Source: Mycobacterium sp. GA-2829
GTDB taxonomy: Bacteria > Actinomycetota > Actinomycetes > Mycobacteriales > Mycobacteriaceae
Direction: 5' to 3'
NCBI RefSeq assembly: GCF_001499965.1
Contig: NZ_LQIT01000012.1
Coordinates: 1 to 64,000 of the forward strand
Length of the DNA stretch: 64,000 nucleotides
Below the pieces are notes generated by a model that saw nothing but the letters and a program-made list of their open reading frames with translations, had not been told where the DNA came from and searched no databases. Shown here piece after piece: positions 35,082 to 44,053 of the stretch; the stretch's first letter is position 1; the number at the start of each line of letters is the position of its first letter. The position numbers were made by a program, and so were the translations under genes.

Positions 35082-35121
35082 AGGAGAAGCGCGAACACGA
35101 TCCGCCCGGCAGGATTGCGCC

Positions 35122-36012
35122 ATGCGCATCGGATTCATCGGACTCGGCAACATGGGCTCGGCGATGGCGGCCAACCTGCTGGCCGCCGGACACGAGGTCA
35201 CGGCCTACAACCGGTCCCCCGACAAGGTGGACGCCCTGGCGGCCAAGGGCGCGCACCCGGCGCGCACGGTGGCCGACGCCTGCCGGGGCGACGTGGTGGT
35301 GACGATGCTGTCCGACGACACCGCCGTCGAGGCGGTCGGCTTCGGCGACGACGGCATCGTCGCCTCGCTGCCCCCGAACGCGATCCACGTCTCGGCCTCC
35401 ACGATCAGCCTGGCTCTGGCCCAACGGCTCATCACCGCCCACGCCGAAGCCGGTCAGCGATACGTCTCGGCGCCGGTGTTCGGCAGGCCAGAGGCGGCGG
35501 CAGCGGCCAAACTCTTCGTGGTCGCCGCGGGCGCACCCGACACGGTGTCCGAGGTGGCGCCGGTCTTCGACGCGGTCGGCCAGCGCACCTTCGTTGTGGG
35601 CACCGAACCGACCGCGGCCAACCTGGTGAAGGTGTCGGGGAACTTCCTCATCGCCTCGGTCATCGAATCGCTCGGCGAGGCCATCGCGCTGGTCACCAAG
35701 GGCGGAGTCGACGCGGGCGACTACCTCGACCTGCTGACCTCCACGCTGTTCGACGCACCGGTGTACCGCACCTACGGCGGGCTGGTGGCGCGCCGGCAGT
35801 TCGAACCCGCGGGCTTCGCCGCCACCGGCGGCCTCAAGGACATCGGCCTTGCCCTGGAGGCGGGTGCCGGGCTGCAGGTCCCGCTGCCGATCGCGAGCCT
35901 GCTACGCGACCGGTTCCTCACCTTGCTGGCGCACGGCGGTGGCCAGCTGGACTGGTCGGCCATCGGCGCGTTGAGCAGCTGGGAGGCGGGCGGGTCTTCC
36001 CCAACGGCCTGA
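35122..36012 (+). CDS. NAD(P)-dependent beta-hydroxyacid dehydrogenase-like oxidoreductase
   Basis: The product has 296 residues. The Rossmann loop is IGFIGLGNMGSAMAANLL, the substrate loop is VSAPVFGRPEAAAAAKL in place of the usual DAPVSGG, and the catalytic lysine lies in AANLVKVSGNFLIAS. The changed substrate loop sets it apart from true 3-hydroxyisobutyrate dehydrogenases and from the family member at 1911; the glyoxylate/succinic semialdehyde or imine reductase branches are possible. ATG 35122 lies 40 bases after the molybdenum hydroxylase operon in the same direction, so a shared pathway is possible. Confidence 0.85.
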   Translation: MRIGFIGLGNMGSAMAANLLAAGHEVTAYNRSPDKVDALAAKGAHPARTVADACRGDVVVTMLSDDTAVEAVGFGDDGIVASLPPNAIHVSASTISLALAQRLITAHAEAGQRYVSAPVFGRPEAAAAAKLFVVAAGAPDTVSEVAPVFDAVGQRTFVVGTEPTAANLVKVSGNFLIASVIESLGEAIALVTKGGVDAGDYLDLLTSTLFDAPVYRTYGGLVARRQFEPAGFAATGGLKDIGLALEAGAGLQVPLPIASLLRDRFLTLLAHGGGQLDWSAIGALSSWEAGGSSPTA

Positions 36013-36032
36013 CCGACACCCACAATGGCCAG

Positions 36033-36437
36033 ATGGGCCCGTCGATCACCTATCGGCTGCTGCAGATCGCGCTCGCCGTCTTCGGCACGGTGATGGTGCT
36101 GCTCTACCCGCTCGCGGTGGTGTGGCCGTCGGGGTGGGCGTGGCATCACGGGCCGCCGCACGAGTCCGACTACTTCATGATGATCGTCGGGCTGTACGCC
36201 ACCCTCGGCGTCTTCCTGTGGATCGCGGCGCGACGCCCGGAGGCGCACGTCAGCTTGATCTGGTTCACCGTCTGGTCCAGTGTCGTACACGCCGCGATCA
36301 TGGCGGTGCAGTCGCTGCGCGGCGACCACCTGGGTCATCTCCTGGGTGACGTCCCCGCACTGGTTCTGGTGGCCGTCGTCCTGGCCGTGTTGGTGCAGAT
36401 CTCCGGCGCGGGGCAGCGCTCAGACGACCCCGCGTAG
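36033..36437 (+). CDS. small four-helix membrane protein of unknown function
   Basis: The product has 134 residues and four predicted spans: LLQIALAVFGTVMVLLYPLA, FMMIVGLYATLGVFLWIAA, LIWFTVWSSVVHAAIMAVQS and ALVLVAVVLAVLVQI. A conserved-looking HHGPPHESDY sits in the first loop. It resembles small DUF6632-type membrane proteins, but I cannot confirm the family. The start is ATG 36033, 20 bases after the dehydrogenase. The 3' end overlaps the convergent SDR gene by 18 bases. Confidence 0.75.
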   Translation: MGPSITYRLLQIALAVFGTVMVLLYPLAVVWPSGWAWHHGPPHESDYFMMIVGLYATLGVFLWIAARRPEAHVSLIWFTVWSSVVHAAIMAVQSLRGDHLGHLLGDVPALVLVAVVLAVLVQISGAGQRSDDPA

Positions 36438-37256
36438 GCCGTCGGCGCCGAACAACGGCTCGAGCATGCCCGACATATCCGGCCCGCGTCGCAGATTGTG
36501 GCCGCCGTCGACGTTGACGATCTGACCGGTGATCCACGACGACGCATCGCTGAGCAGGAACACCGACAGGTTCGCGATGTCCTGCACCTCGCCGAAGCGC
36601 GGCAGCGGGGTGCACGCCCGGTAGTCCGCGGACACCTCGGGCGACTCCAGGATTGGGCCGACGAGGTCGGTCTGGATCAGCCCGGGCCGAATCCCGTTGA
36701 CCCGCACCCACGACGGTCCCAGTTCGTCGGCGGCCAGCTGCATGATGTGATCCAGCGCGGCCTTGCTCGGCCCGTACGCGCCGAACCAGCGGTGCACATT
36801 GCTCGACGCGATCGACGAGATGCCGACGAAGGATCCGCCGCCGCCCCGAACCAGTTCGCGCGCAGCGTGTTTCAACACGTACATGGTGCCGTTGACGTTG
36901 AGGTCCACGGTGCGCCGCCACGCGTCGGAGTCGATCTGGGTAATCGGGCCGATGGTCTCGGATCCGCCGGCGCTGTGGACGACGCCGTGCAACCGACCGC
37001 GCCAGGCGGTGGCGGCCTCGACCAGGCGCGCCGCCTCGTCCTCGTTGGTGACATCGGTCGGTTCGTAGCGAACCTCCCCCGCTCCGTCACCGGTCGCGGC
37101 CGACAGTTCCTCGGCCGCGGCGGCGAGCCGGTCGGCGTTGCGGCCGGCCAGCATCACATCACCGCCCGCAGCGAGGATCGCCGCGGCGACCCCCTTGCCG
37201 ATACCGCTGCCACCGCCGGTGACCAGATAGGTGCGATCCGCCAGTGAAAGCAGCAA
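36420..37256 (-). CDS. short-chain dehydrogenase/reductase under a KstR box (Rv3485c-like)
   Basis: The product has 278 residues. The cofactor loop is VTGGGSGIGKGVA, followed by HSAGG and the catalytic set GISSIASSN...WFGAYGPSKAAL. The C-terminus extends past the usual VDGGHNL by about 25 residues (LRRGPDMSGMLEPL). The start is ATG 37256. A perfect KstR operator lies 31 bases upstream at 37287-37300, so expression is probably derepressed during growth on sterols; it may act on a sterol ring or side-chain alcohol. The match to Rv3485c is by position and type only. Confidence 0.87.
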   Translation of the reverse strand: MLLSLADRTYLVTGGGSGIGKGVAAAILAAGGDVMLAGRNADRLAAAAEELSAATGDGAGEVRYEPTDVTNEDEAARLVEAATAWRGRLHGVVHSAGGSETIGPITQIDSDAWRRTVDLNVNGTMYVLKHAARELVRGGGGSFVGISSIASSNVHRWFGAYGPSKAALDHIMQLAADELGPSWVRVNGIRPGLIQTDLVGPILESPEVSADYRACTPLPRFGEVQDIANLSVFLLSDASSWITGQIVNVDGGHNLRRGPDMSGMLEPLFGADGLRGVV

Positions 37257-37286
37257 GGCCGTCCTCCGATACCTAGGTCGTATAAC

Positions 37287-37300
37287 TGAAACGCGTTCTA
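37287..37300. promoter_or_regulatory. KstR operator TGAAACGCGTTCTA
   Basis: All eight fixed positions of the KstR pattern TNNAACNNGTTNNA match. It lies 31 bases upstream of the SDR start at 37256 and 9 bases after the stop of the enoyl-CoA hydratase gene read from the same strand, so the SDR is its only plausible target. Confidence 0.8.
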
Positions 37301-37308
37301 GTTATACG

Positions 37309-38205
37309 TCACGGTTCGTCGCGGCGGGCCAACTTCGGCGCCCCCAGTTCGCGCCAGTCCGGCACATCCGGGGGCAGCCCGACAGCCATCCGGTTCTCGT
37401 TGTGCGCCGCCCAGTGCGCATGGCCGAGTTCGTGAATGTGGAAACCGTGCCGCAGCGCCTCGGTGAAGCCCATCGCGTCGGCGGCCGCGTTGACCGAATC
37501 CTTGACCAGCAGCGCCGCCATCGTCGGCAGCGCGGCGATCCGGCGCGCGAACTCGACGGTCCGGTCCTCCAGGTCCGCGCGTGGGAACACCTTCGACACC
37601 ATGCCGAGGCGGTGCGCCTCGTCGGCGTCGATCGAATCCCCGGTCAGCAGGAGTTCTTTGGCCTTCCGCGGCCCGAACTCCCAGGGGTGCGCGTAGTACT
37701 CGACGCCCGGCATCCCCAGCCGCACCGCCACCACGTCGCTGAACCTGGCGTCGTCGGCGGCGACGATAAGGTCGCACGCCCAGATCAGCATCAGGCCGGC
37801 CGAGATCGCATTGCCCTGCACCTGGGCGATGGTGATCTTGCGCAGATCGCGCCAGCGCCGGGTGTTCTCGAAGAAGTAGTGCCACTCCTGCAGGTAGATC
37901 TTCTCGGCGATCGGCGCGCGGGTGCCGCCGTTGACGGTGAAGCTCGGATGCTGGCCGGGCCCCGGCGTCCGCTCGGCGATCGCCTCTTCGGACCCGAGGT
38001 CGTGACCGGCCGAGAAGTTCTTGCCGCGGGCGGCCAGGATGACCACCCGGACCTGGTCGTCGGCTTCGGCTCGACCGAACGCCTCGTCGAGAGCCACCAG
38101 CAGCGTGCGGTTCTGCGCGTTCTGGGTCTGCGGCCGGTTCAGCCAGATCCGGGCGATCCGGCCGTCGTCGAGGGTCTCGTAGGTCACCTGCTCCTGGGTG
38201 GACAC
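37309..38205 (-). CDS. enoyl-CoA hydratase/isomerase family protein
   Basis: The product has 298 residues. The crotonase fold shows the CoA/oxyanion stretch VILAARGKNFSAGHDLG and the second oxyanion loop VQGNAISAGLMLIWACDLIV. The catalytic glutamates of classical hydratases are not both evident: the second site reads DVVAVRLGMPGVEYY. It has an insertion with many aromatic residues (YLQEWHYFFENTRRWRDL). The start GTG 38205 is chosen because homology begins there. It may be a hydratase, isomerase or other crotonase. The KstR box lies downstream of it, so it is not obviously in that regulon. Confidence 0.83.
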   Translation of the reverse strand: MSTQEQVTYETLDDGRIARIWLNRPQTQNAQNRTLLVALDEAFGRAEADDQVRVVILAARGKNFSAGHDLGSEEAIAERTPGPGQHPSFTVNGGTRAPIAEKIYLQEWHYFFENTRRWRDLRKITIAQVQGNAISAGLMLIWACDLIVAADDARFSDVVAVRLGMPGVEYYAHPWEFGPRKAKELLLTGDSIDADEAHRLGMVSKVFPRADLEDRTVEFARRIAALPTMAALLVKDSVNAAADAMGFTEALRHGFHIHELGHAHWAAHNENRMAVGLPPDVPDWRELGAPKLARRDEP

Positions 38206-38261
38206 TAGTCGCACGATACGGGGCCCGACCAGGCATGTCGCCGCCGGTGTGGTGAGTCGCC

Positions 38262-38267
38262 TAGAGT
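38262..38267 (+). promoter_or_regulatory. -10 hexamer TAGAGT for the small gene and otsA
   Basis: TAGAGT ends 7 bases before ATG 38275, consistent with a leaderless or nearly leaderless transcript covering the small gene and otsA. Confidence 0.45.
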
Positions 38268-38274
38268 TGCGGAC

Positions 38275-38439
38275 ATGCCTGCCAAGTCTGATCCCGCCGA
38301 AATCGGCGACGTCGAACCGCTCGCCGACAGCACCGCTCGCCAGGCTCGCCGCGTGGTGGCCGCCTACGCCACCGACGCCGACGAGTGTCGCGTCTTCTTG
38401 TCCATGCTCGGCATCGGGCCCTCGAAGCTCGAGGCGTAA
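38275..38439 (+). CDS. 54-residue conserved protein upstream of otsA (Rv3489-like)
   Basis: The frame from ATG 38275 to TAA 38437-38439 gives MPAKSDPAEIGDVEPLADST, a helical arginine-rich middle (ARQARRVVAAYATDADECRV) and FLSMLGIGPSKLEA. It is acidic, soluble and has one cysteine. otsA begins on the next base (38440) with no ribosome site of its own, so the two are translationally coupled. M. tuberculosis has a similarly short gene (Rv3489) just before otsA. The function is unknown; the coupling suggests a link to trehalose phosphate synthase. Confidence 0.75.
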   Translation: MPAKSDPAEIGDVEPLADSTARQARRVVAAYATDADECRVFLSMLGIGPSKLEA

Positions 38440-39903
38440 ATGGCCTCGGGGGGCGACGGCCACGCCAGCTCGGGGAATTCCGAATTCGTGGTCGTGGCCA
38501 ACCGGTTGCCGATCGACATGGAGAAGCTGCCCGACGGCAGCATCTCCTGGAAGCGAAGCCCCGGTGGGCTCGTCACCGCCCTGGAGCCGCTGCTGCGCCG
38601 TCGGCGCGGCGCCTGGATCGGGTGGGCCGGCATCCCGGACAGTCCCGAGGATCCCATCGAGGAAGACGGCCTGCAGCTCTACCCGGTGGCCCTGTCGGCC
38701 GAGGACGTCGCCGACTACTACGAGGGTTTTTCCAACGCCACCCTGTGGCCGCTCTACCACGATCTGATCGTCAAGCCGATCTACCACCGCAAATGGTGGG
38801 ACCGCTACGTCGAGGTCAACCGCCGCTTCGCCGAGGCGACGGCGAAGGCTGCCGCACCCGGCGCCACGGTGTGGGTGCAGGACTACCAGCTGCAGCTGGT
38901 GCCGAAGATGCTGCGCATGCTGCGGCCCGATCTGACCATCGGTTTCTTCCTGCACATCCCGTTCCCCCCGGTCGAGCTGTTCATGCAGATGCCGTGGCGC
39001 ACCGAGATCATCGAAGGGTTGCTCGGCGCCGACCTCGTCGGGTTTCACCTGCCCGGTGGGGCACAGAACTTCCTGTTCCTGTCGCGGCGCCTGGTGGGCG
39101 CGAACGCCTCACGGGCGACGGTCGGGGTGCGGACCCGCTTCGGGGAGGTCCAGTACGGCTTCCGGACGGTGAAGGTCGGCGCCTTCCCCATCTCCATCGA
39201 CTCGGCCGATCTCGACGCCAAGTCCCGCAACCGCGCGATCCGGCAGCGGGCCCGCGAGATCCGCAACGATCTCGGTAATCCGCGCAAGATCCTGCTGGGT
39301 GTCGACCGGCTGGACTACACCAAGGGCATCAACGTCCGGTTGGAGGCGCTGGCCGAACTGCTCAGCGACGGTCGGGTCAAACGCGAGGAGACCGTGCTCA
39401 TCCAGCTGGCCACCCCGAGCCGGGAGCGCGTCGAGAGCTACATCGCGATGCGTGAGGACATCGAGCGGCAGGTCGGCCACATCAACGGCGACTTCGGCGA
39501 GGTCGGTCACCCGATCGTGCACTACCTGCACCGGCCGGTCCCCCGCGACGAATTGATCGCCTACTTCGTCGCGGCCGACGTCATGCTGGTCACGCCTCTG
39601 CGCGACGGGATGAATCTCGTGGCCAAGGAGTACGTGGCCTGCCGCCACGATCTCGGCGGAGCGCTGGTGCTCAGCGAATTCACCGGTGCCGCAGCCGAGT
39701 TACGGCAGGCCTACCTGGCCAATCCGCACCACCTCGAAGACGTCAAGGACGCCATCGAGGCCGCGTTGAACCAGACTCCCGAAGAGGGTCGCAGGCGGAT
39801 GCGTGCGCTGCGCCGCCAGGTGCTCGCCCACGACGTGGACCGGTGGGCCCGCGCCTTCCTCGATGCGCTGGCCGGCACGCGCGACGACGCGAAATCAGTC
39901 TGA
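38440..39903 (+). CDS. otsA: trehalose-6-phosphate synthase OtsA
   Basis: The product has 487 residues (glycosyltransferase family 20). It shows [11 protein letters not shown] at the N-terminus, the donor-loop stretch [28 protein letters not shown], the acceptor-site DRLDYTKGI, and the nucleotide-sugar site [17 protein letters not shown]. It joins UDP- or ADP-glucose to glucose-6-phosphate. There is no fused phosphatase domain. The start ATG abuts the stop of the 54-residue gene. With the GH13 gene at 27062, the window may hold two separate routes touching trehalose. Confidence 0.95.
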   Translation: MASGGDGHASSGNSEFVVVANRLPIDMEKLPDGSISWKRSPGGLVTALEPLLRRRRGAWIGWAGIPDSPEDPIEEDGLQLYPVALSAEDVADYYEGFSNATLWPLYHDLIVKPIYHRKWWDRYVEVNRRFAEATAKAAAPGATVWVQDYQLQLVPKMLRMLRPDLTIGFFLHIPFPPVELFMQMPWRTEIIEGLLGADLVGFHLPGGAQNFLFLSRRLVGANASRATVGVRTRFGEVQYGFRTVKVGAFPISIDSADLDAKSRNRAIRQRAREIRNDLGNPRKILLGVDRLDYTKGINVRLEALAELLSDGRVKREETVLIQLATPSRERVESYIAMREDIERQVGHINGDFGEVGHPIVHYLHRPVPRDELIAYFVAADVMLVTPLRDGMNLVAKEYVACRHDLGGALVLSEFTGAAAELRQAYLANPHHLEDVKDAIEAALNQTPEEGRRRMRALRRQVLAHDVDRWARAFLDALAGTRDDAKSV

Positions 39904-39910
39904 GCCGGTC

Positions 39911-40405
39911 TCAGATCGGGGTGATGTAGTTGATCAGCCACTTGCCGTCGAGCTTGGTGTAGTCGACGCGCAGGCGGCTGCCGTCATAGATGGGCTGACC
40001 GCCCTTCTCGGTGACGGTCCGGTTGAGGTACACCATCACCTGCGCTGAATCACGTTGCGCCGAGAGGACTCCGACGCCGACGACGTGTGCCTGGCTGACG
40101 ACCTGCCGCTCCCGGGCCTGCGGGATGATCTCCTTGGTCGCCCGGTCGCTGAACTCCTGCCGGAACCCCGGCGCCAGCAGCGGGTAAGCCTCGGTGAGAC
40201 TGCGCTCCACCGTTTGGTAGTCATACCCGAACATCCTCGGGATCTGGTCGGCCGCCAGCGGGGCCAGGGTGTCACGCGCCTGCTGGGCGCCGCGGGTCTC
40301 GACGCGTTGCCAGTACAGCCAGCCGCCGACACCGGCCAGCGCGACGAACGCGACCGCGCACACCACGCTGAGCAGACCCACGATCCGGGTCGTCCACCGA
40401 CCCAT
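39911..40405 (-). CDS. Mce-associated membrane protein (Rv3492c-like)
   Basis: The product has 164 residues. It has one N-terminal span (IVGLLSVVCAVAFVALAGVGG) and an extracytoplasmic alpha/beta domain ending VDYTKLDGKWLINYITPI, a form common to Mam proteins at the ends of mce operons. Mam proteins are thought to stabilise the Mce importer. The ATG at 40405 shares its base with the end of the upstream mam gene. It is the last gene of the mce4 operon and converges with otsA (7-base gap). Confidence 0.88.
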   Translation of the reverse strand: MGRWTTRIVGLLSVVCAVAFVALAGVGGWLYWQRVETRGAQQARDTLAPLAADQIPRMFGYDYQTVERSLTEAYPLLAPGFRQEFSDRATKEIIPQARERQVVSQAHVVGVGVLSAQRDSAQVMVYLNRTVTEKGGQPIYDGSRLRVDYTKLDGKWLINYITPI

Positions 40406-41100
40406 CAGTTCCCGCCCTCGGGGTACTTCAGGTCATAGCCGGTCATGTGGCCGTTGTCGTCCTCGTGGACGATGATGCGCAGCCGGTAGGGCTGGGACGG
40501 CTTGTTCGTCCCGTCGACGTCGGTGACCGTCACCCGTACCGAGACCAGGACGGCGGCATTGCCGGCGATGTTGTCGACGCTCTCGAGCGCAGCACCGTTG
40601 ATCACCGCTTCCGAGCTGGCCTGGGTGTCGCGGAAGATCGCCTTGAGATTGTCGACGTTGCCGTTCTGGCTGAGCATGTCGCGCAGCGGGCCGCTGGTTC
40701 CGTCGACGAACCGGTTGACGCTGTCGTCGATGTTGTCCTGCGTGTAGCTGAACATGTTGACCGCGGTCTGCGATGCGGTGTCGACGAAGCGCTGCTCGCG
40801 GGCCTGCTCGGCGTCGGCGGCGCGCTGCTGGACGCCTGCCACCGCCACTGCCGCGGTGAGGGCGGCCAGCGCGACCGCCGTGACGACGAGTGCCACCGCG
40901 GCGACGAGCGTGCGGTGTGGCTGGCGACGCGGAGGCGGCCCGGCCGGACGGGATGACCGCACCCGCGCGACGGCCGGGGCGTCGACGCTGACCTTGCCGG
41001 GTGCGGCCGCGGCCGCGTCGGTCGACCCGTTCGCCGGGCCGGCCGCGCGCGACGCACGACGACGCGCCGGCTTCGTTTCCGAAGCCGTGTCCTCTGTCAT
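40405..41100 (-). CDS. Mce-associated membrane protein (Rv3493c-like)
   Basis: The product has 231 residues. A disordered, basic, Ala/Pro-rich cytoplasmic N-terminus (about 1-70) precedes one span (TLVAAVALVVTAVALAALTAAV), then an extracytoplasmic domain with FVDTASQTAVNMFSYTQDN and a closing GHMTGYDLKYPEGGN. I chose ATG 41100, which overlaps the mce4F stop (ATGA); an ATG 12 codons earlier lies inside mce4F. It belongs to the mce4 operon and probably associates with the Mce4 complex in the cell envelope. Confidence 0.88.
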   Translation of the reverse strand: MTEDTASETKPARRRASRAAGPANGSTDAAAAAPGKVSVDAPAVARVRSSRPAGPPPRRQPHRTLVAAVALVVTAVALAALTAAVAVAGVQQRAADAEQAREQRFVDTASQTAVNMFSYTQDNIDDSVNRFVDGTSGPLRDMLSQNGNVDNLKAIFRDTQASSEAVINGAALESVDNIAGNAAVLVSVRVTVTDVDGTNKPSQPYRLRIIVHEDDNGHMTGYDLKYPEGGN

Positions 41101-42860
41101 CACACCTGCCTTGGAGCCATCATCAAGTCCGCCCAATTCTCCGCCGGCGCCAGTTTGGCAGCGCCGGGGGCGTATACGCCAGTCCCGCCCGCGGGATCGG
41201 CGAACTCACCGGTCCGGGAGTCGTAACTGGTCATGAGCGGATCACTCGGCCCGCTGGCCACGGGCTGCTCGGCCGGCATCGGTGGCTGCGGCCCGGGGAT
41301 GGGCACCCCGTTGAGGGAGTTGCCCGGCGGTGGCGGCGGCGCCACGGGGACCGCTGGTGGTGGCGGTGCCGCAGGAGCCGGCGGTGCCGCGGGCGGGACG
41401 GGCCGGCCGTACGGCGGCGCGACCTGGTCGGGCGGCGCGTAGTACGGCAGCGGTGGCGGCATACCCGGCTGATTCGGCGGCACCGGCAACGGGAACGGCG
41501 CATGCGGCGCCGGGCCCGGGCCGGGTGTCGCCCCCGGCGGCAGTTGCACCACCGGCGGTCCCGGATCCGGATCGATCTGCGGCGGGATGAACGGGAACTT
41601 GTTCATCGGCAACGACATTCGCGGGTCGGTGACCGGCGTGTCCAGCGGCACCGGCGGACCGCGCCACGGGTTCGTGCCCACCGGGATGTACCCCTTGGGA
41701 TCGCGGCACAGCTGGATCGTCGGCGCCCGCTTACCGGGGAACTCCTGGCACGGGTAGTTGCGCGCGCCGCGGACCACCGCGGGGTCGTTGTGCGGAGTCT
41801 TGCAGTAGAGGTCGTCCGGCAGATCGCGCACCGTGAGGTCGGCCGGCGAGCGGATCGTCGTCGGCGGCAGGAAACCGGTCGAACAGGACGGCGGATCGTT
41901 GAGGTGGATCTTGAAGTCGAGCTTGCCGCCCTCGTCGGCCGGCACGCCGCCGGCGACGGTGTTCAGCGCGGCGATCAGGGCCGGGAAGATCACCAGCGCC
42001 TGTTCGATCGACTTGTTGTAGATGACGCCGATCCGGCCGAAGTTCGCCAGATTGGCGGCGAGCACCGGGAACGTGGGCCGGATCCCCGCGAACGTCGTGT
42101 TGGCAACCTCGGTGGTCCCGGGCACTGTCTGCAGGGTCGTCCGCAGCTGCGGGTCGGCGCCTGCCACGTTGCCGGTCAGCCGGGCCAGCCCGTCGGACAG
42201 GGAGCGGATGTCGTCGCCGCTGCGGATCTGGCTGTCCAGGAACGGCCCCACCTGGTCGATCAGCTGGGTGGTCTGGCCGTAGTTGGCGTTGGCCTCGTCG
42301 ATGAGCAGCCGCGAGGACTGGATGAGCCGCGACAGTTCCGGCCCTGAGCCGTTGAACGCCTTGAACGTCTCGCGCAGCAGATCCTGCAACCGGCTGTTGC
42401 CGACGCTGCTGACCAGTTTGTCGGCCTCCTCCAGCATGCCGGCGATGTCCTGGCCGATCGCGGTGCGGTCCACTCCGATGTCGGAACCGTCGTGCAGCAT
42501 CGACGACGCCGCCTTCTGCGGTGGCACCAGGTCGACGTACTGCTCGCCGACCGCCGACACACTCTTGACCGTCGCGGTGACGTTCTCGGGCACCGGGGTC
42601 TTGCTGTTGAGCCGCATGTGCGCGACGACGCCCGAATCGGACAGCCCGACCGATTCCACCCGGCCGATGGTCACGCCGCGATAGGTCACGTTGGCGTTCT
42701 CGTAGAGGCCGCCGCCCGCGGTGAAATTCGCGGTGATGTTGTAGGACCCGATACCGACAGCCGCCGGCAGATGCAGATAGAACAGCGAGATCGCGCCGAC
42801 GGTGAGCACGGTGACGACCGCGAAGATCGACAGCTGCAGACGCGTGAGACGGTTCAGCAT
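41100..42860 (-). CDS. mce4F: Mce4F, sterol importer subunit
   Basis: The product has 586 residues. It has an N-terminal anchor (LQLSIFAVVTVLTVGAISLF), then the MlaD/Mce domain (ANFTAGGGLYENANVTYRGV to about residue 130), a long helical region, and a C-terminal tail from about 430 that is extremely proline-rich (PPLPYYAPPDQVAPPYG). Mce4 subunits form a substrate tunnel from the mycomembrane to the YrbE permease. The start ATG shares one base with the mce4E stop. The proline-rich tail may cross or bind peptidoglycan; that is inference. Confidence 0.94.
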   Translation of the reverse strand: MLNRLTRLQLSIFAVVTVLTVGAISLFYLHLPAAVGIGSYNITANFTAGGGLYENANVTYRGVTIGRVESVGLSDSGVVAHMRLNSKTPVPENVTATVKSVSAVGEQYVDLVPPQKAASSMLHDGSDIGVDRTAIGQDIAGMLEEADKLVSSVGNSRLQDLLRETFKAFNGSGPELSRLIQSSRLLIDEANANYGQTTQLIDQVGPFLDSQIRSGDDIRSLSDGLARLTGNVAGADPQLRTTLQTVPGTTEVANTTFAGIRPTFPVLAANLANFGRIGVIYNKSIEQALVIFPALIAALNTVAGGVPADEGGKLDFKIHLNDPPSCSTGFLPPTTIRSPADLTVRDLPDDLYCKTPHNDPAVVRGARNYPCQEFPGKRAPTIQLCRDPKGYIPVGTNPWRGPPVPLDTPVTDPRMSLPMNKFPFIPPQIDPDPGPPVVQLPPGATPGPGPAPHAPFPLPVPPNQPGMPPPLPYYAPPDQVAPPYGRPVPPAAPPAPAAPPPPAVPVAPPPPPGNSLNGVPIPGPQPPMPAEQPVASGPSDPLMTSYDSRTGEFADPAGGTGVYAPGAAKLAPAENWADLMMAPRQV

Positions 42861-44053
42861 CAGGGCGCCTCGTGCTGCGTCGCCGTGCCGGCCGGGATCT
42901 TGAACGGATCGGCCGCCTGACCGGAGAGGTTGGCCATCGCACCGGTCAGGAAGTCCGGCGGATTGATGACCTCCCCCATCCTCTTCATGTTCGGGTCCAG
43001 TCCGAGCGAGGTGGTGAACACCGACTCGCCCAGGCGCCGCACCGTGAGGTCGAACGTCACGAACACATTCAGGTAGTCACCGCGTACGGCGTTGCGCAGG
43101 TACTTGTAGTGGAACGGGAACGTCGGCAGGAATTCGAGGTCTTTGATGAAGTCGTCGGCATTGTCGTTGAGCGACTTGATCACCGGGTAGAGGTCTTTCA
43201 GGTCGGCGGCGAAGTCGGTCTTGGTCTCCGACAGCACGCGGGAGGCGATGACGGCGAAGCTTCGCAGCGCGCCGAACGCCTCGACGATGTTGGCCCGGTT
43301 GTTGTTGAGGACCTCGAGTGCGGCGGGCAGCGTGTCCAGCGTGCGGCCCAGGCTGTCGCGGCTGCGCGACAGGATTCCGGCGAACCGGTCCAGACCCTCC
43401 ATGGCGGCGATGATGTCGTTGGTCTGGCGGTCCAGCGAGCTGGTGAGCTCGGCCAGTCGCGGGATGAGGTCGGCGAAGGTGCCCTCCCGGCCGGCCACCG
43501 CGGTGTACGCCTCGTCGGTGATGTCCTGCAGCGCACCGAGATTGCCCTTGTTCACCACGACGCCCAGCGATGACAGCACCTCCTCGGTGCTGGGGTACCG
43601 ACCGGTCCGGTCGAGCGGGATCTGTGATCCGTCCTTCAGCCTGCCCACGGCCGGCTCATCCTTGGGGGCCGCCAACTCGATGTGCTGGGAACCCAGCAGG
43701 GAGGTCTGGGCCACCTTGGCCGTCGCGTTCTGCGGGAGGTCCACGTCGCCGTCCAACGACACCTGCACCGCGGCGTAGAACGTGCCGTCGGAACGCTGCA
43801 CGGCGTCGATGCCCGACACGCTGCCGACGGTGACGTCGTTGACCATCACCGGTGAGTTCTGCGGCAGGGTCGCCACGTCGGGAAGCTGCACGGTGATCTT
43901 GTAGGCACCCGCGCCGTGGCCGGCAGTGCCCGGCATGTTCAGTGAGTTGAGTCCGCCGAACTGGCAACCGGCCAGCAGCAGCACCCCGCCACCCAGCGCC
44001 ATCGAGCGGTAGCTGAGCCGAGTCATGCGGCGCCGCAACATCGTGCGCGTCAC
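42860..44053 (-). CDS. mce4E: Mce4E lipoprotein (LprN), sterol importer subunit
   Basis: The product has 397 residues. The N-terminal signal peptide ends in lipobox LLLAGC, so this is the lipid-anchored member of the Mce4 set, as E-subunits are. The Mce domain begins at YKITVQLPDVATLPQNSP. The start is GTG 44053, overlapping the mce4D stop (GTGA); ATG 44041 and 44026 would also keep the lipobox. The helical region carries DRTGRYPSTEEVLSSLG, typical of the family. It is co-expressed with the whole operon from the KstR-controlled promoter. Confidence 0.94.
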   Translation of the reverse strand: MTRTMLRRRMTRLSYRSMALGGGVLLLAGCQFGGLNSLNMPGTAGHGAGAYKITVQLPDVATLPQNSPVMVNDVTVGSVSGIDAVQRSDGTFYAAVQVSLDGDVDLPQNATAKVAQTSLLGSQHIELAAPKDEPAVGRLKDGSQIPLDRTGRYPSTEEVLSSLGVVVNKGNLGALQDITDEAYTAVAGREGTFADLIPRLAELTSSLDRQTNDIIAAMEGLDRFAGILSRSRDSLGRTLDTLPAALEVLNNNRANIVEAFGALRSFAVIASRVLSETKTDFAADLKDLYPVIKSLNDNADDFIKDLEFLPTFPFHYKYLRNAVRGDYLNVFVTFDLTVRRLGESVFTTSLGLDPNMKRMGEVINPPDFLTGAMANLSGQAADPFKIPAGTATQHEAP

